A stretch of 64,000 nucleotides of DNA, taken from Bacteroidota bacterium. GTDB taxonomy: Bacteria; Bacteroidota; Bacteroidia; UBA4408. How positions within the stretch are numbered: the stretch's first letter is position 1; every line of letters starts with the position of its first letter. Shown here in pieces: positions 16,024-23,676 of the stretch. Below the pieces are notes generated by a model. The model did not search any database, was not told where the DNA came from, and worked only from the letters and a program-made list of their open reading frames with translations. Location: positions 124,001 through 188,000 of the forward strand of contig JADKHO010000002.1 in NCBI GenBank assembly GCA_016721765.1, written 5' to 3'. The translations under genes were made by a program, and so were the position numbers.

Positions 16024-16725
16024 ATGGAACCACATTCACAAAAATTTAAAATACGATTAGGTTTATTCATTGCCATAGGTATAGCGCTTTTTGTTGCAGC
16101 CATATTTATCATTGGCCGCCAAAAAAATCTTTTTAATCCGGTAATTAAATTGAACTCCACCTTTTATAATGTAAGCGGATTACAAGTTGGGAACAATATT
16201 CGTTTTGCCGGAATAAATGTTGGAACAGTTGATAATATTCGAATTGTTAATGACACCACAGTAACCGTGGAGATGATGATTCGAAAAGAAATTCAACAGT
16301 TCATTAAAAGCGATTGCAGAGTTTCAATTGGTTCGGAAGGTCTAATTGGCGATAGACTTGTAACAATCACACAAGGCAGTTCCACTTCAAAAGTGGTTAA
16401 CTCGGGTCAATACCTGGCTTCGAACGAACCGGTTGAAACGGATGCTATTTTAGGAAGCCTTCAAGTAACAGCCGGCAATGCCGAAATAATTTCTGGCCAA
16501 CTTGCAGAGATAATGGTGAAAGTGAACAGTGGTAATGGCACATTGGGTAAATTGATTCAAGATTCCACAATTGCCGAAAACCTAAATCAAACGATGAATA
16601 ATTTAAAGAAAAGTACCAAAGGCCTGGATGAAAATATGCAAGCCGCAAAGCACAATATATTGTTTAAAGGTTATTTTAAAAATAAGGCAAAAGATGAGAA
16701 TAAAAAGAAACAGGAGTTAAAATAA
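16024..16725 (+). CDS. mlaD: MlaD-type MCE-domain lipid-binding protein (first set)
   Basis: The 233-residue protein has one N-terminal transmembrane helix (about 11-30) and one MCE domain (about 40-120: NVSGLQVGNNIRFAGINVG, SEGLIGDRLVTI). A helical periplasmic part follows. The C-terminus carries AAKHNILFKGYFKNK, a motif shared with the second MlaD-like protein. MCE proteins form hexameric rings that carry lipids across the periplasm. Two bases separate it from the outer-membrane gene downstream, suggesting a direct functional link. Confidence 0.92.
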   Translation: MEPHSQKFKIRLGLFIAIGIALFVAAIFIIGRQKNLFNPVIKLNSTFYNVSGLQVGNNIRFAGINVGTVDNIRIVNDTTVTVEMMIRKEIQQFIKSDCRVSIGSEGLIGDRLVTITQGSSTSKVVNSGQYLASNEPVETDAILGSLQVTAGNAEIISGQLAEIMVKVNSGNGTLGKLIQDSTIAENLNQTMNNLKKSTKGLDENMQAAKHNILFKGYFKNKAKDENKKKQELK

Positions 16726-16727
16726 TC

Positions 16728-18569
16728 ATGTGGCTCAAAATTGCACTCTTGCTTTCGATGAGTTTCCTATTTTCAATAAAATTTTCAGACGCTCAAAGTA
16801 CCTCTAACGAAGGTGATTCAAGCAAGCTATATGAAAATATTGAATCGCATTCCAGAAGAAATAAACTCGCCAAATTTGTATATCGAATGATATTCAGACC
16901 GGTTAAGTCTGTGGAACCATTAAAAAAAGTCAAAAAGAGAATAGCAAAAAAAATAATTCAAAAACCCAATAGTGCATTTGAAGGAAAAATTATCCGTAAC
17001 ATACACATCGAAACGCTTGACCCATTTGGCTATTCAATTAGTGATACCATAACACGCGATCAAAATTTCTTTTTAAAAGGTGCAAATAAAACACACATTA
17101 AAACACAACGTACCACCATTCGTAACCTGTTGCTCATTCATAAAAACCAAGTTTTTGATTCATTACTGGTAAAAGAATCGGAGCGTTTGGTGCGCCGCCA
17201 AAGTTATGTGCGCGATTTAGTGGTGTATACTTTACCCGCTTCAAAAAATTCCGACTCGGTGGATGTGTATATTCGTGAATTAGACAAATGGAGTATCATC
17301 CCTAAGATTGGCGCATCACCCACGCGTGTAGTGGTTAAATTGGTAGAACGAAATTTTATGGGATGGGGACACGAGTCTCAAAATAACTATACATGGTATC
17401 ATCGAAATGGGGACGGAGCATTTTACACCGACTATTATGTTCCCAATATCCGTAACACATATATAAGTACAACTTTACATTATGGTACAGATGAATTCAG
17501 AAACTCCATACGAAGTTTAGCAATCGACCGTCCATTTTTTTCTCCATACACGAAATGGGCTGCGGGAGCAATATTCACTCAACTGTTGCACAGAGATTCA
17601 ATATTAACGTTCGATAGTACTTACATTCCACAACGATTCTTGAGCAATACCCAAGATTATTGGATCGGCAATTCCATGCAAATATTTAAAGGAAATTCAG
17701 AAACCAATCGCTCCACGAATTTTATATCGGCTTTACATTTTATTCGAACAAAGTATGTTGAAAAACCGGACGCTGTTTATGATAGCACGCAAAGCTATAG
17801 TCCCGAAAATTTTTATTTGGCAAGTGTTGGGATATCTACACGTAAATATGTACAAGACAAATTTATTTTCAATTTCGGAATAACAGAAGATGTTCCGGTT
17901 GGCAAAGTTTATGCGATTACAGCAGGCTATCTCGAAAAAAACAAGACAGGCAGGACTTACTTAAGCGGAAGAATTTCATTTGGAAATTTTCATTCTTGGG
18001 GATATTTGAGTTCTAATTATGAGTACAGTACCTACTTAAGAGCATTAAAAGCAGAACAGGGCATGTTTCGGTTCAGTATAATTTACTTTACTAAATTGCT
18101 TGAAATTGGCCGTTGGCGCTTTAGAGAATTTGCCAAACCACAAATCACTTTTGGAATCAATCGAAATCCAGGAGAAAATTTAAATTTAAATGATGGGCCG
18201 GCAATCGATGGTTTTAACAGTTCAAATTTATTTGGGGTAAATCGAATTTTACTTAAGCTTCAAACACAATCTTATGCTCCATGGAACATCATAGGATTTA
18301 GATTTGGCCCTTATCTTATTTATTCTGTAGGAATGCTCAGCAGCGATGAAACAGGTTTTACCAGAAGCAAAGTGTATAGCCAAATTGGAATTGGATGCTT
18401 GATAAAAAACGATAACCTGGTTTTTAATACGTTTCAAATATCACTATCTTTTTATCCTTCCATTCCCGGATATAAGCAAGGCGCCTTTAAAGTAAATTCA
18501 TTCAAGACAAGTGATTTTGGATTTAGAGATTTTGAGATTGGAAAGCCTTCGACTATTGCCTATGAATAA
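16728..18569 (+). CDS. Omp85-like outer-membrane protein with POTRA-type N-terminus
   Basis: The 613-residue protein has a signal peptide (to about FSDAQ). A periplasmic region at about 75-190 resembles a POTRA domain (IRNIHIETLDPFGYS, DSVDVYIRELDKWSII), and a long beta-barrel-like C-terminus follows from about residue 200. This is the organisation of BamA/TamA-type proteins. Directly following mlaEFD by 2 bases, it could be the outer-membrane end of the lipid transport path, a role played by MlaA or other proteins elsewhere; that is inference. The C-terminal residue is Glu, not the aromatic typical of many barrels. Confidence 0.75.
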   Translation: MWLKIALLLSMSFLFSIKFSDAQSTSNEGDSSKLYENIESHSRRNKLAKFVYRMIFRPVKSVEPLKKVKKRIAKKIIQKPNSAFEGKIIRNIHIETLDPFGYSISDTITRDQNFFLKGANKTHIKTQRTTIRNLLLIHKNQVFDSLLVKESERLVRRQSYVRDLVVYTLPASKNSDSVDVYIRELDKWSIIPKIGASPTRVVVKLVERNFMGWGHESQNNYTWYHRNGDGAFYTDYYVPNIRNTYISTTLHYGTDEFRNSIRSLAIDRPFFSPYTKWAAGAIFTQLLHRDSILTFDSTYIPQRFLSNTQDYWIGNSMQIFKGNSETNRSTNFISALHFIRTKYVEKPDAVYDSTQSYSPENFYLASVGISTRKYVQDKFIFNFGITEDVPVGKVYAITAGYLEKNKTGRTYLSGRISFGNFHSWGYLSSNYEYSTYLRALKAEQGMFRFSIIYFTKLLEIGRWRFREFAKPQITFGINRNPGENLNLNDGPAIDGFNSSNLFGVNRILLKLQTQSYAPWNIIGFRFGPYLIYSVGMLSSDETGFTRSKVYSQIGIGCLIKNDNLVFNTFQISLSFYPSIPGYKQGAFKVNSFKTSDFGFRDFEIGKPSTIAYE

Positions 18570-18607
18570 AATAAATATTTTGGTTAATCCACACTAAAAA
18601 TCATTAA

Positions 18608-19537
18608 ATGAATCAACTAAAAATAAAATCAAAAAAAATTGCATTTCTTTTAACTGAAACAGTTAGCGAGTTTATTGAGGATAATGGACTTAAACTAAGC
18701 GCTGCACTATCTTATTACACCATATTCTCACTACCTCCTTTATTGATTATTATAATAAGTTTAAGCGGTTTCTTTTTTGGTGCTGAAGCTGTGCGAGGGG
18801 AAATATTTGGACAAATAAATGGATTGGTAGGAAATGATGCAGCAATGCAAATACAGGAGACAATTAAGAATGTTAAACTTTCAAAGAGCAACACTTTTGC
18901 CACAACTCTGGGTTTAATAGTGTTGTTAATTGGAGCTTCCGGAGTGTTTGTGGAAATTCAAGATTCATTAAATTATATATGGGGGATAAAGGCAAAACCT
19001 AAGCGTGGATTTATTCGCTTTATTAAAAACAGAGTAACTTCATTTTCAATGATTGGTTCAGCTGGATTCCTTTTGATGGTAGGATTGATCGTGAATTCTA
19101 TTATGGATGTTCTAAATACTCGATTAACTGCACGCTTTCCACAAGACAGCGTTTATTTCTTTTATGCACTTAATTTATTAATTGTGTTTTTAATCATTTC
19201 ATTATTGTTTACGGTAATATTTAAAACGCTTCCAGATGGGAAAATTGCTTTGCGCGACTGTGTTATAGGTGCCGGATTTACCGCGTTTCTATTTATGATT
19301 GGGAAGTTTGCAATTGGCGCCTACTTGGGAAGTTCTGCAGTCGCGTCAGTATATGGTGCTGCAGGATCTGTTATTTTAATTTTGGTTTGGGTTTACTATT
19401 CAGCCATCATTCTCTATTTCGGTGCCGAATTCACTAAAGTGTATGCACTTACACACGGTAAAAAAATTATCCCGAATGCTTATTCCGTTCAAATTCTAAA
19501 GGATAAAATTGAAATTGATTCTAAAATCACAAATTGA
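18608..19537 (+). CDS. YihY/BrkB-family inner-membrane protein
   Basis: The 309-residue protein has about six transmembrane helices and the family motifs LSAALSYYTIFSLPPLLI near the N-terminus and VYGAAGSVILILVWVYYSA near the C-terminus, followed by LYFGAEFTKVYA. Family members were once called ribonuclease BN; their real function is unclear, with envelope or lipid roles discussed. It lies 38 bases after the Omp85-like gene and is probably the last gene of the site-4 operon. Confidence 0.93.
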   Translation: MNQLKIKSKKIAFLLTETVSEFIEDNGLKLSAALSYYTIFSLPPLLIIIISLSGFFFGAEAVRGEIFGQINGLVGNDAAMQIQETIKNVKLSKSNTFATTLGLIVLLIGASGVFVEIQDSLNYIWGIKAKPKRGFIRFIKNRVTSFSMIGSAGFLLMVGLIVNSIMDVLNTRLTARFPQDSVYFFYALNLLIVFLIISLLFTVIFKTLPDGKIALRDCVIGAGFTAFLFMIGKFAIGAYLGSSAVASVYGAAGSVILILVWVYYSAIILYFGAEFTKVYALTHGKKIIPNAYSVQILKDKIEIDSKITN

Positions 19538-19577
19538 TTTTGCATAAAATTAACTGTTCTGAGTTTCACAACTTGCC

Positions 19578-19642
19578 TGTGAATAGTATAACTTTTTAGC
19601 TGAATTGTATAAGTATGCCACATCGTTTTAAGCCCACCTTTG
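19578..19642 (+). promoter_or_regulatory. Two-box promoter, site 5
   Basis: Box 1 TGTGAATAGTATAAC at 19578, box 2 TTGTATAAG at 19605 and CTTTG at 19638. Spacing is 27 and 60 bases. It drives the first CsbD-like gene. Confidence 0.75.
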
Positions 19643-19678
19643 TGTTGTGAAAATTCTTTCACATTAAAACATAATGAT

Positions 19679-19864
19679 ATGAACTCAACTGAAATGAAAG
19701 GTAACTGGAACGAACAAAAAGGTAAATTAAAACAACAATTCGCTGAACTAACAGACAATGATTTACTTTTTGAAGAAGGAAAGAAAGATGAAATGATGGG
19801 CAGACTTCAAAAAAAATTAGGTAAGACAAAGGAAGAACTTCATCTGCTAATTTCAGGTTTATAA
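19679..19864 (+). CDS. CsbD-family small stress protein (first copy)
   Basis: The 61-residue hydrophilic protein has the CsbD signature MKGNWNEQKGKLKQQFAELT and a C-terminal RLQKKLGKTKEELHLLI. ATG 19679 is chosen since the upstream TTG at 19640 lies in the -7 element. CsbD was found as a sigma-B-controlled general stress gene in Bacillus; biochemical function is unknown. It is paralogous to the protein at 21745. The next gene lies about 100 bases further and has no two-box site, so it may be co-transcribed. Confidence 0.88.
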   Translation: MNSTEMKGNWNEQKGKLKQQFAELTDNDLLFEEGKKDEMMGRLQKKLGKTKEELHLLISGL

Positions 19865-19962
19865 GAAAAATCAACTTTCTAAGGAGCATTCAAAACAAGC
19901 TGTATGCCCTTTTAAAGCTGATTATAACTGAAATCCATTCAACAAATCAAAACAGAAATAAA

Positions 19963-20547
19963 ATGAAAAAATTATTTGTAAGCGCATTTCTTATTGTATC
20001 ATTTGTATTAACACCCACCTTACTTCATGCACAAGCTTGGGAACGTACTTCAAAAGTACTCTCATTAGGAGTTGGTTTTTCTCAATTTTATCACCTCGAT
20101 GATTATTATTACTACGGCCGAAATGATAATAGAAATGGATATAAATTGACAACCGAACAATTTAATTTTCAAGGAGAATTTGGGATTCATAAATATGTGG
20201 GATTGGGCTTTACCATTGGAGTAGGGGGTAGGGGAGCTTTATCCAATAACTACCGCGGAGAATTCAATATTCCGGCAGGTATTGTGTGCAATTTTCACTT
20301 TTATCAACTCATTTCGGATAACAGCAAAAAAAATATCCACGGCGATAAAATGGACATTTATGCAGGCTTAAATTTTGGAAGCGGTGTAGCATTTACTTAT
20401 TATACAAATTCAAATCGTGTTGTTCCATTAGCATTTGGAGGAACACATGTAGGCATTCGCTATTACATCTCTCCAAAATTCGGGCTAAATGCCGAAGTTG
20501 GTATGGGAAAAAGTATTGTGAATGCAGGCTTGGTATTTAAGCTCTAA
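19963..20547 (+). CDS. Outer-membrane beta-barrel-like protein
   Basis: The 194-residue protein has a signal peptide ending at LLHAQA, then alternating hydrophobic and polar beta-strand segments rich in Gly and Tyr. It ends in VNAGLVFKL, a typical terminal strand. The loop YHLDDYYYYGRND is unusually aromatic. The size suits an eight-stranded barrel. No ligand can be named. It follows the CsbD-like gene and probably shares the site-5 promoter. Confidence 0.7.
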   Translation: MKKLFVSAFLIVSFVLTPTLLHAQAWERTSKVLSLGVGFSQFYHLDDYYYYGRNDNRNGYKLTTEQFNFQGEFGIHKYVGLGFTIGVGGRGALSNNYRGEFNIPAGIVCNFHFYQLISDNSKKNIHGDKMDIYAGLNFGSGVAFTYYTNSNRVVPLAFGGTHVGIRYYISPKFGLNAEVGMGKSIVNAGLVFKL

Positions 20548-20555
20548 ATCCGAAA

Positions 20556-20620
20556 CAGGAATTTTGAAACAATTTATAGAAATTGTGTAAGATTCATCCT
20601 GTACTACTTGCAGACTTTTG
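20556..20620 (+). promoter_or_regulatory. Two-box promoter, site 6
   Basis: Box 1 is weaker (CAGGAATTTTGAAAC at 20556), but box 2 TTGTGTAAG at 20583 and TTTTG at 20616 keep the exact 27 and 60 base spacing. It lies directly before the CHRD-type lipoprotein gene. Confidence 0.6.
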
Positions 20621-20660
20621 TACCATAACAATTCCGTTATACTAAAATCCATAATTAAGA

Positions 20661-21515
20661 ATGAAAAAAATAGTTTTGAAAAACAGTTTAACCAAACTTG
20701 CTGCACTGGCAATTATGTTAACCTTGTCGGTAGCAAGCTGCAAAAAAGACAAAGACGATACTGTTGAGCCCACTCCTGATCCAACACCTGTAGAAGCGCT
20801 AAAAACGACCTACACGTTTAAAGTGAAAGATCTAATTGGTGTTTCCGGTACTGTAACAATTGCCGAAAAAAGCAGTGGAAGTACCGAATCGGTTATTACC
20901 ATTGCGCTTTCTGGTGCCCCTGTTGGAACGCATCCTGCACACATCCACATGAACTCAGCTATTGAAACGGGTATGATTATGTATCCACTTAATTCAGTTG
21001 ATGCAGCAGGAAATAGTTCTACAACCTTAGCCGTTTCCTACTCGGCCTTAATTAATTTTGATGGATATATTAATGTTCATCTTGATGCATCCACTTTGGG
21101 AACCATTATCGCTCAAGCGGATATCGGAGGTAATTTTATTACTGCTACGAACAAATCCTACGTTATAAACCAGGATTCCGCTTCCGGAGTTTTTGGTGTA
21201 GCTAAGTTTGAAAAAAGAAAAAATGGAAATACACTTGTAACTGTGGATTTAACTTCCGGTGGAGTTTTGCCGGCCGGTATGTATCCTGTGCATATTAATT
21301 TAGGATCGGTTTCTACCATAGGTATGCCCGTAAACCGTAAAACCTTAAATCCGGTTGATGGTATTACCCGAATGAGTTTCACCAATGTAAGAAACTTAAA
21401 TGATGGTATAGCAATCAGCTATGACAACTGGTTAGTATACGATGGCTTCATGACAGTGTATGATGCGGCAAATACGAATAATGTTATTGCCTTAGGAAAT
21501 ATAGGGGCTAATTAA
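20661..21515 (+). CDS. CHRD-domain lipoprotein
   Basis: The 284-residue protein has a lipoprotein signal (LSVASC, lipobox Cys27) and a Pro/Thr/Asp linker. The CHRD-like region contains GAPVGTHPAHIHMNSAIETG and FDGYINVHLDASTLGTIIAQADIG. CHRD domains occur in chordin and in many bacterial secreted proteins; function in bacteria is unknown. A second, more divergent CHRD-like half follows (PAGMYPVHINLGSVS, YDGFMTVYDAA). It is a single-gene unit between site 6 and a strong terminator. Confidence 0.87.
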   Translation: MKKIVLKNSLTKLAALAIMLTLSVASCKKDKDDTVEPTPDPTPVEALKTTYTFKVKDLIGVSGTVTIAEKSSGSTESVITIALSGAPVGTHPAHIHMNSAIETGMIMYPLNSVDAAGNSSTTLAVSYSALINFDGYINVHLDASTLGTIIAQADIGGNFITATNKSYVINQDSASGVFGVAKFEKRKNGNTLVTVDLTSGGVLPAGMYPVHINLGSVSTIGMPVNRKTLNPVDGITRMSFTNVRNLNDGIAISYDNWLVYDGFMTVYDAANTNNVIALGNIGAN

Positions 21516-21535
21516 GATTAAAATGATTCATAAGT

Positions 21536-21570
21536 AAGCAGCCTAATTTATTTTAGGCTGCTTTCTTATT
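21536..21570 (+). terminator. Rho-independent terminator
   Basis: AAGCAGCCTAA and TTAGGCTGCTT form a strong stem with a short AT loop and T-rich tail, about 20 bases after the CHRD gene stop. Confidence 0.85.
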
Positions 21571-21643
21571 TTTAGAACCTTCCATGAATCTTAATTTCAT
21601 TGCGCTTCTAGTTTTTCTTATTGGGTTTTATGATTGGTTGATA

Positions 21644-21707
21644 TGTGAATTTTATAAAAATTTACAGCTATTGTATAACACGCTTACATGCAGATTATTC
21701 AACTTTG
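21644..21707 (+). promoter_or_regulatory. Two-box promoter, site 7
   Basis: Box 1 TGTGAATTTTATAAA at 21644, box 2 TTGTATAAC at 21671 and CTTTG at 21703. Spacing is 27 and 59 bases. It heads the CsbD/lmo0937/YtxH/YqjE-like operon. Confidence 0.75.
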
Positions 21708-21744
21708 TAACGTAATAATACAGTTACAACTAAATCCTATAAAA

Positions 21745-21945
21745 ATGGAAAATTCAACAAATGTTAATGCACCCGTTAAAGGAACCTGGAATGTTCAAAA
21801 GGGAAAATTAAAGGAACAATTCAATACGCTTACAGATGAAGACTTACGCTATGAAAATGGTAAAAAGACCGAAATGCTGAGCCGTGTGCAAGTAAAAATT
21901 GGAAAAACAAAGGAAGAGTTTGATGCAATTATGGAATCACTATAA
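21745..21945 (+). CDS. CsbD-family small stress protein (second copy)
   Basis: The 66-residue protein starts at ATG 21745; the longer frame from 21688 overlaps the promoter. It keeps the family signature KGTWNVQKGKLKEQFNTLT and ends VQVKIGKTKEEFDAIMESL. It is clearly paralogous to the 19679 protein, with about half of the positions identical. It leads an operon of small membrane-associated stress proteins. Confidence 0.88.
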   Translation: MENSTNVNAPVKGTWNVQKGKLKEQFNTLTDEDLRYENGKKTEMLSRVQVKIGKTKEEFDAIMESL

Positions 21946-21990
21946 TTGCTTGCAATCACTTAATTAATATACATTCTAAAAAAAATCAAA

Positions 21991-22149
21991 ATGGGAAATC
22001 TTCTTTATACAATTGCAGTCGTGCTGATAATTATTTGGGCCATCGGTTTTTTTGCATACAGCACCGGAGCAATTATACATGTATTACTAGTCATCGCAAT
22101 AATTGCAATTCTTCTTCGCGTAATTCAAGGAGAAAAAATAATCAAATAA
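21991..22149 (+). CDS. lmo0937-family small membrane protein
   Basis: This 52-residue protein is a two-helix hydrophobic protein. It begins MGNLLYTIAVVLIIIWAIGF, continues through AYSTGAIIHVLLVIAIIAIL and ends in the polar RVIQGEKIIK. That pattern is typical of the lmo0937/DUF5670 family, often found beside CsbD and YtxH genes. Function is unknown. It sits 45 bases after the CsbD-like gene and 23 before the YtxH-like gene. Confidence 0.82.
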   Translation: MGNLLYTIAVVLIIIWAIGFFAYSTGAIIHVLLVIAIIAILLRVIQGEKIIK

Positions 22150-22172
22150 TTAATACTTAAAAACAAGAAAAA

Positions 22173-22448
22173 ATGAGAACAGGAAAAGTAGTTGTAGGAA
22201 TTTTAGCCGGTGTGGCTATAGGCGCACTTGCCGGTGTGTTATTTGCTCCTGATAAAGGAAGCCGTACTCGACGACAAATATTGGATAAAGGTGAAGATCT
22301 GGCGGAAGATTTACAAAGTAAATTTGACGATTTGTTAGAAACAGTTACAGAAAAGTATGATCATCTGCGCAAGCAAGCGGATGAACTTACTGAAAAGGGT
22401 AAAGCGAAATTTGCCGAAGTTAAAAAGGAAGTAAATCATACCGCTTAG
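22173..22448 (+). CDS. YtxH-domain protein
   Basis: The 91-residue protein has an N-terminal glycine-zipper transmembrane helix (VVVGILAGVAIGALAGVLFA) followed at once by PDKGSRTRRQI, the YtxH hallmark. A charged helical tail of about 55 residues follows. Gram-positive YtxH is a general stress protein. The arrangement also resembles membrane-tethered ElaB/YqjD proteins that bind ribosomes in stationary phase, but homology to those is not established here. Confidence 0.87.
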   Translation: MRTGKVVVGILAGVAIGALAGVLFAPDKGSRTRRQILDKGEDLAEDLQSKFDDLLETVTEKYDHLRKQADELTEKGKAKFAEVKKEVNHTA

Positions 22449-22473
22449 TATCACCCAAAACCAATTATCCAAT

Positions 22474-22824
22474 ATGGACATCAAGGCAACACCCATTGAA
22501 GTGCTTTTCGAAAAGGCAGAGGACTACAGTAAAACAACACTGGAACTGTATAAGTTAAATTTAATTGATAAAACAGCAGATGTTGTATCCTCCTTAATTT
22601 CAAGATTAGCAATATTAATGGTTGTTGCTTTAATTGTATTTATTGCAAGCATTGGTTTATCGTTTTGGATAGGTGAGTATATGCCAAAACCCTATTACGG
22701 CTTTTTTGTGTTAGGTGGATTTTATACTCTTTGCGCCATCCTAATGCATAGTTTTAAGCAACAATGGATTAAGTATCCGATTAGCAATTCAATTATAAAG
22801 CAATTACTAAAAGAAAAAGAATGA
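22474..22824 (+). CDS. YqjE/holin-X-like membrane protein
   Basis: The 116-residue protein has an amphipathic N-terminus (VLFEKAEDYSKTTLELYKLN) and two transmembrane helices (about 45-67 and 77-94), a pattern of the YqjE/DUF1469 (phage holin family) group. It overlaps the next gene by 4 bases. In Proteobacteria yqjD-yqjE-yqjK form an operon of membrane-bound stress proteins; this gene's position after a YtxH protein is analogous. It is probably not a lysis holin. Confidence 0.75.
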   Translation: MDIKATPIEVLFEKAEDYSKTTLELYKLNLIDKTADVVSSLISRLAILMVVALIVFIASIGLSFWIGEYMPKPYYGFFVLGGFYTLCAILMHSFKQQWIKYPISNSIIKQLLKEKE

Positions 22825-23219
22825 AGCACCTAAACCAAACCGATGAGTTAAATAATAGAATTACTTTGTTGAAGCAAAAGCAAGAACTTCAATTTGACTT
22901 ATTGCGTGCGCAATTTTACCTAACCTATGAAAGTTTAAAGCCAATAAATCTAATTAAAAATACCTGGAAAGAAGTGATGTCTGCACCCAACCTTAAGGAG
23001 GATTTGCTTGGTAGCCTTATTGGTTTAGGAACCGGATTTTTATCTAAAAAAATACTCTTTGGCGCAACCCATAATCCTATTAAAGCGCTCTTGGGAACAG
23101 TCTTGCAATTTGGTGTTTCAAATATTGTAAGCAAAAACTCCTCCAGCATAAAATCATTTGGTGAAAATATGTTACATCGACTATTCAGTAAAAAACCTAT
23201 TCAAGGTGTTAACAATTAA
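22821..23219 (+). CDS. YqjK-like or conserved hypothetical membrane-associated protein
   Basis: The 132-residue protein has an N-terminal charged helix (about 5-40, LNNRITLLKQKQELQFDLL), then a moderately hydrophobic segment LLGSLIGLGTGFLSKKILFG and another around residues 90-110. Its start overlaps the YqjE-like stop (ATGA), so the two are coupled. Position and size recall YqjK, but I see no diagnostic motif. Confidence 0.6.
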   Translation: MKHLNQTDELNNRITLLKQKQELQFDLLRAQFYLTYESLKPINLIKNTWKEVMSAPNLKEDLLGSLIGLGTGFLSKKILFGATHNPIKALLGTVLQFGVSNIVSKNSSSIKSFGENMLHRLFSKKPIQGVNN

Positions 23220-23220
23220 T

Positions 23221-23442
23221 TTGAATTCCACCCCCTATAAAAAAGTATCTATTTCTAAACGAATAGCTCAATCTGTTTGCAAAATAATCGGGCACAATTG
23301 GCAGTATATCAATTATACAAATCACATTAAAGCAAACGGCGACAAGTATGAATTTAGCCAATCTCGCGAGTGTAGCAGATGTGAATTATGCCAATATTAT
23401 TACACAGAATGGATTACAGAAAAGCAAAAAATGTTTATGTAA
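23221..23442 (+). CDS. Small Cys-containing protein, possibly zinc-ribbon-like
   Basis: The frame is open from 23158, but the preceding gene ends at 23219. A start at TTG 23221 gives 73 residues. The protein has ICKIIGHNWQYIN near the N-terminus and ECSRCELCQYYYTEW near the C-terminus. The Cys-x-x-Cys-x-x-Cys with an upstream Cys and His resembles short DUF1660-type proteins. Metal binding is plausible but unproven. It would be the last gene of the site-7 operon. Confidence 0.5.
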   Translation: MNSTPYKKVSISKRIAQSVCKIIGHNWQYINYTNHIKANGDKYEFSQSRECSRCELCQYYYTEWITEKQKMFM

Positions 23443-23605
23443 TTCAATCATTACTTTTTTAGTTCAATCATACAGCTCCAACTAACAAACGTCAACGCCT
23501 TAAACACAGGTATCAAAAAGTCTTGGTAAGCTAGTATTGCATTTTTAAAAATCGCAATCTACTTACCAATCCAATTTTTCTAATCACCTTAAGCATCCAA
23601 CAATG

Positions 23606-23670
23606 TGTGAATTTTGTAACACTGTAGCGGTATAATATAAGAACTCCTAAACCGCCATATTGCATCTTTG
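23606..23670 (+). promoter_or_regulatory. Two-box promoter, site 8
   Basis: Box 1 TGTGAATTTTGTAAC at 23606 (one mismatch to consensus), box 2 TAATATAAG at 23633 and CTTTG at 23666. Spacing is 27 and 60 bases. The ATG of the next gene starts only 7 bases after this -7 element. Confidence 0.75.
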
Positions 23671-23676
23671 CTCCGC

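Noticed and set aside
23158..23220. Upstream extension of the small Cys protein into the previous gene
   Set aside because: It would overlap the preceding reading frame by 62 bases with no conserved residues gained.
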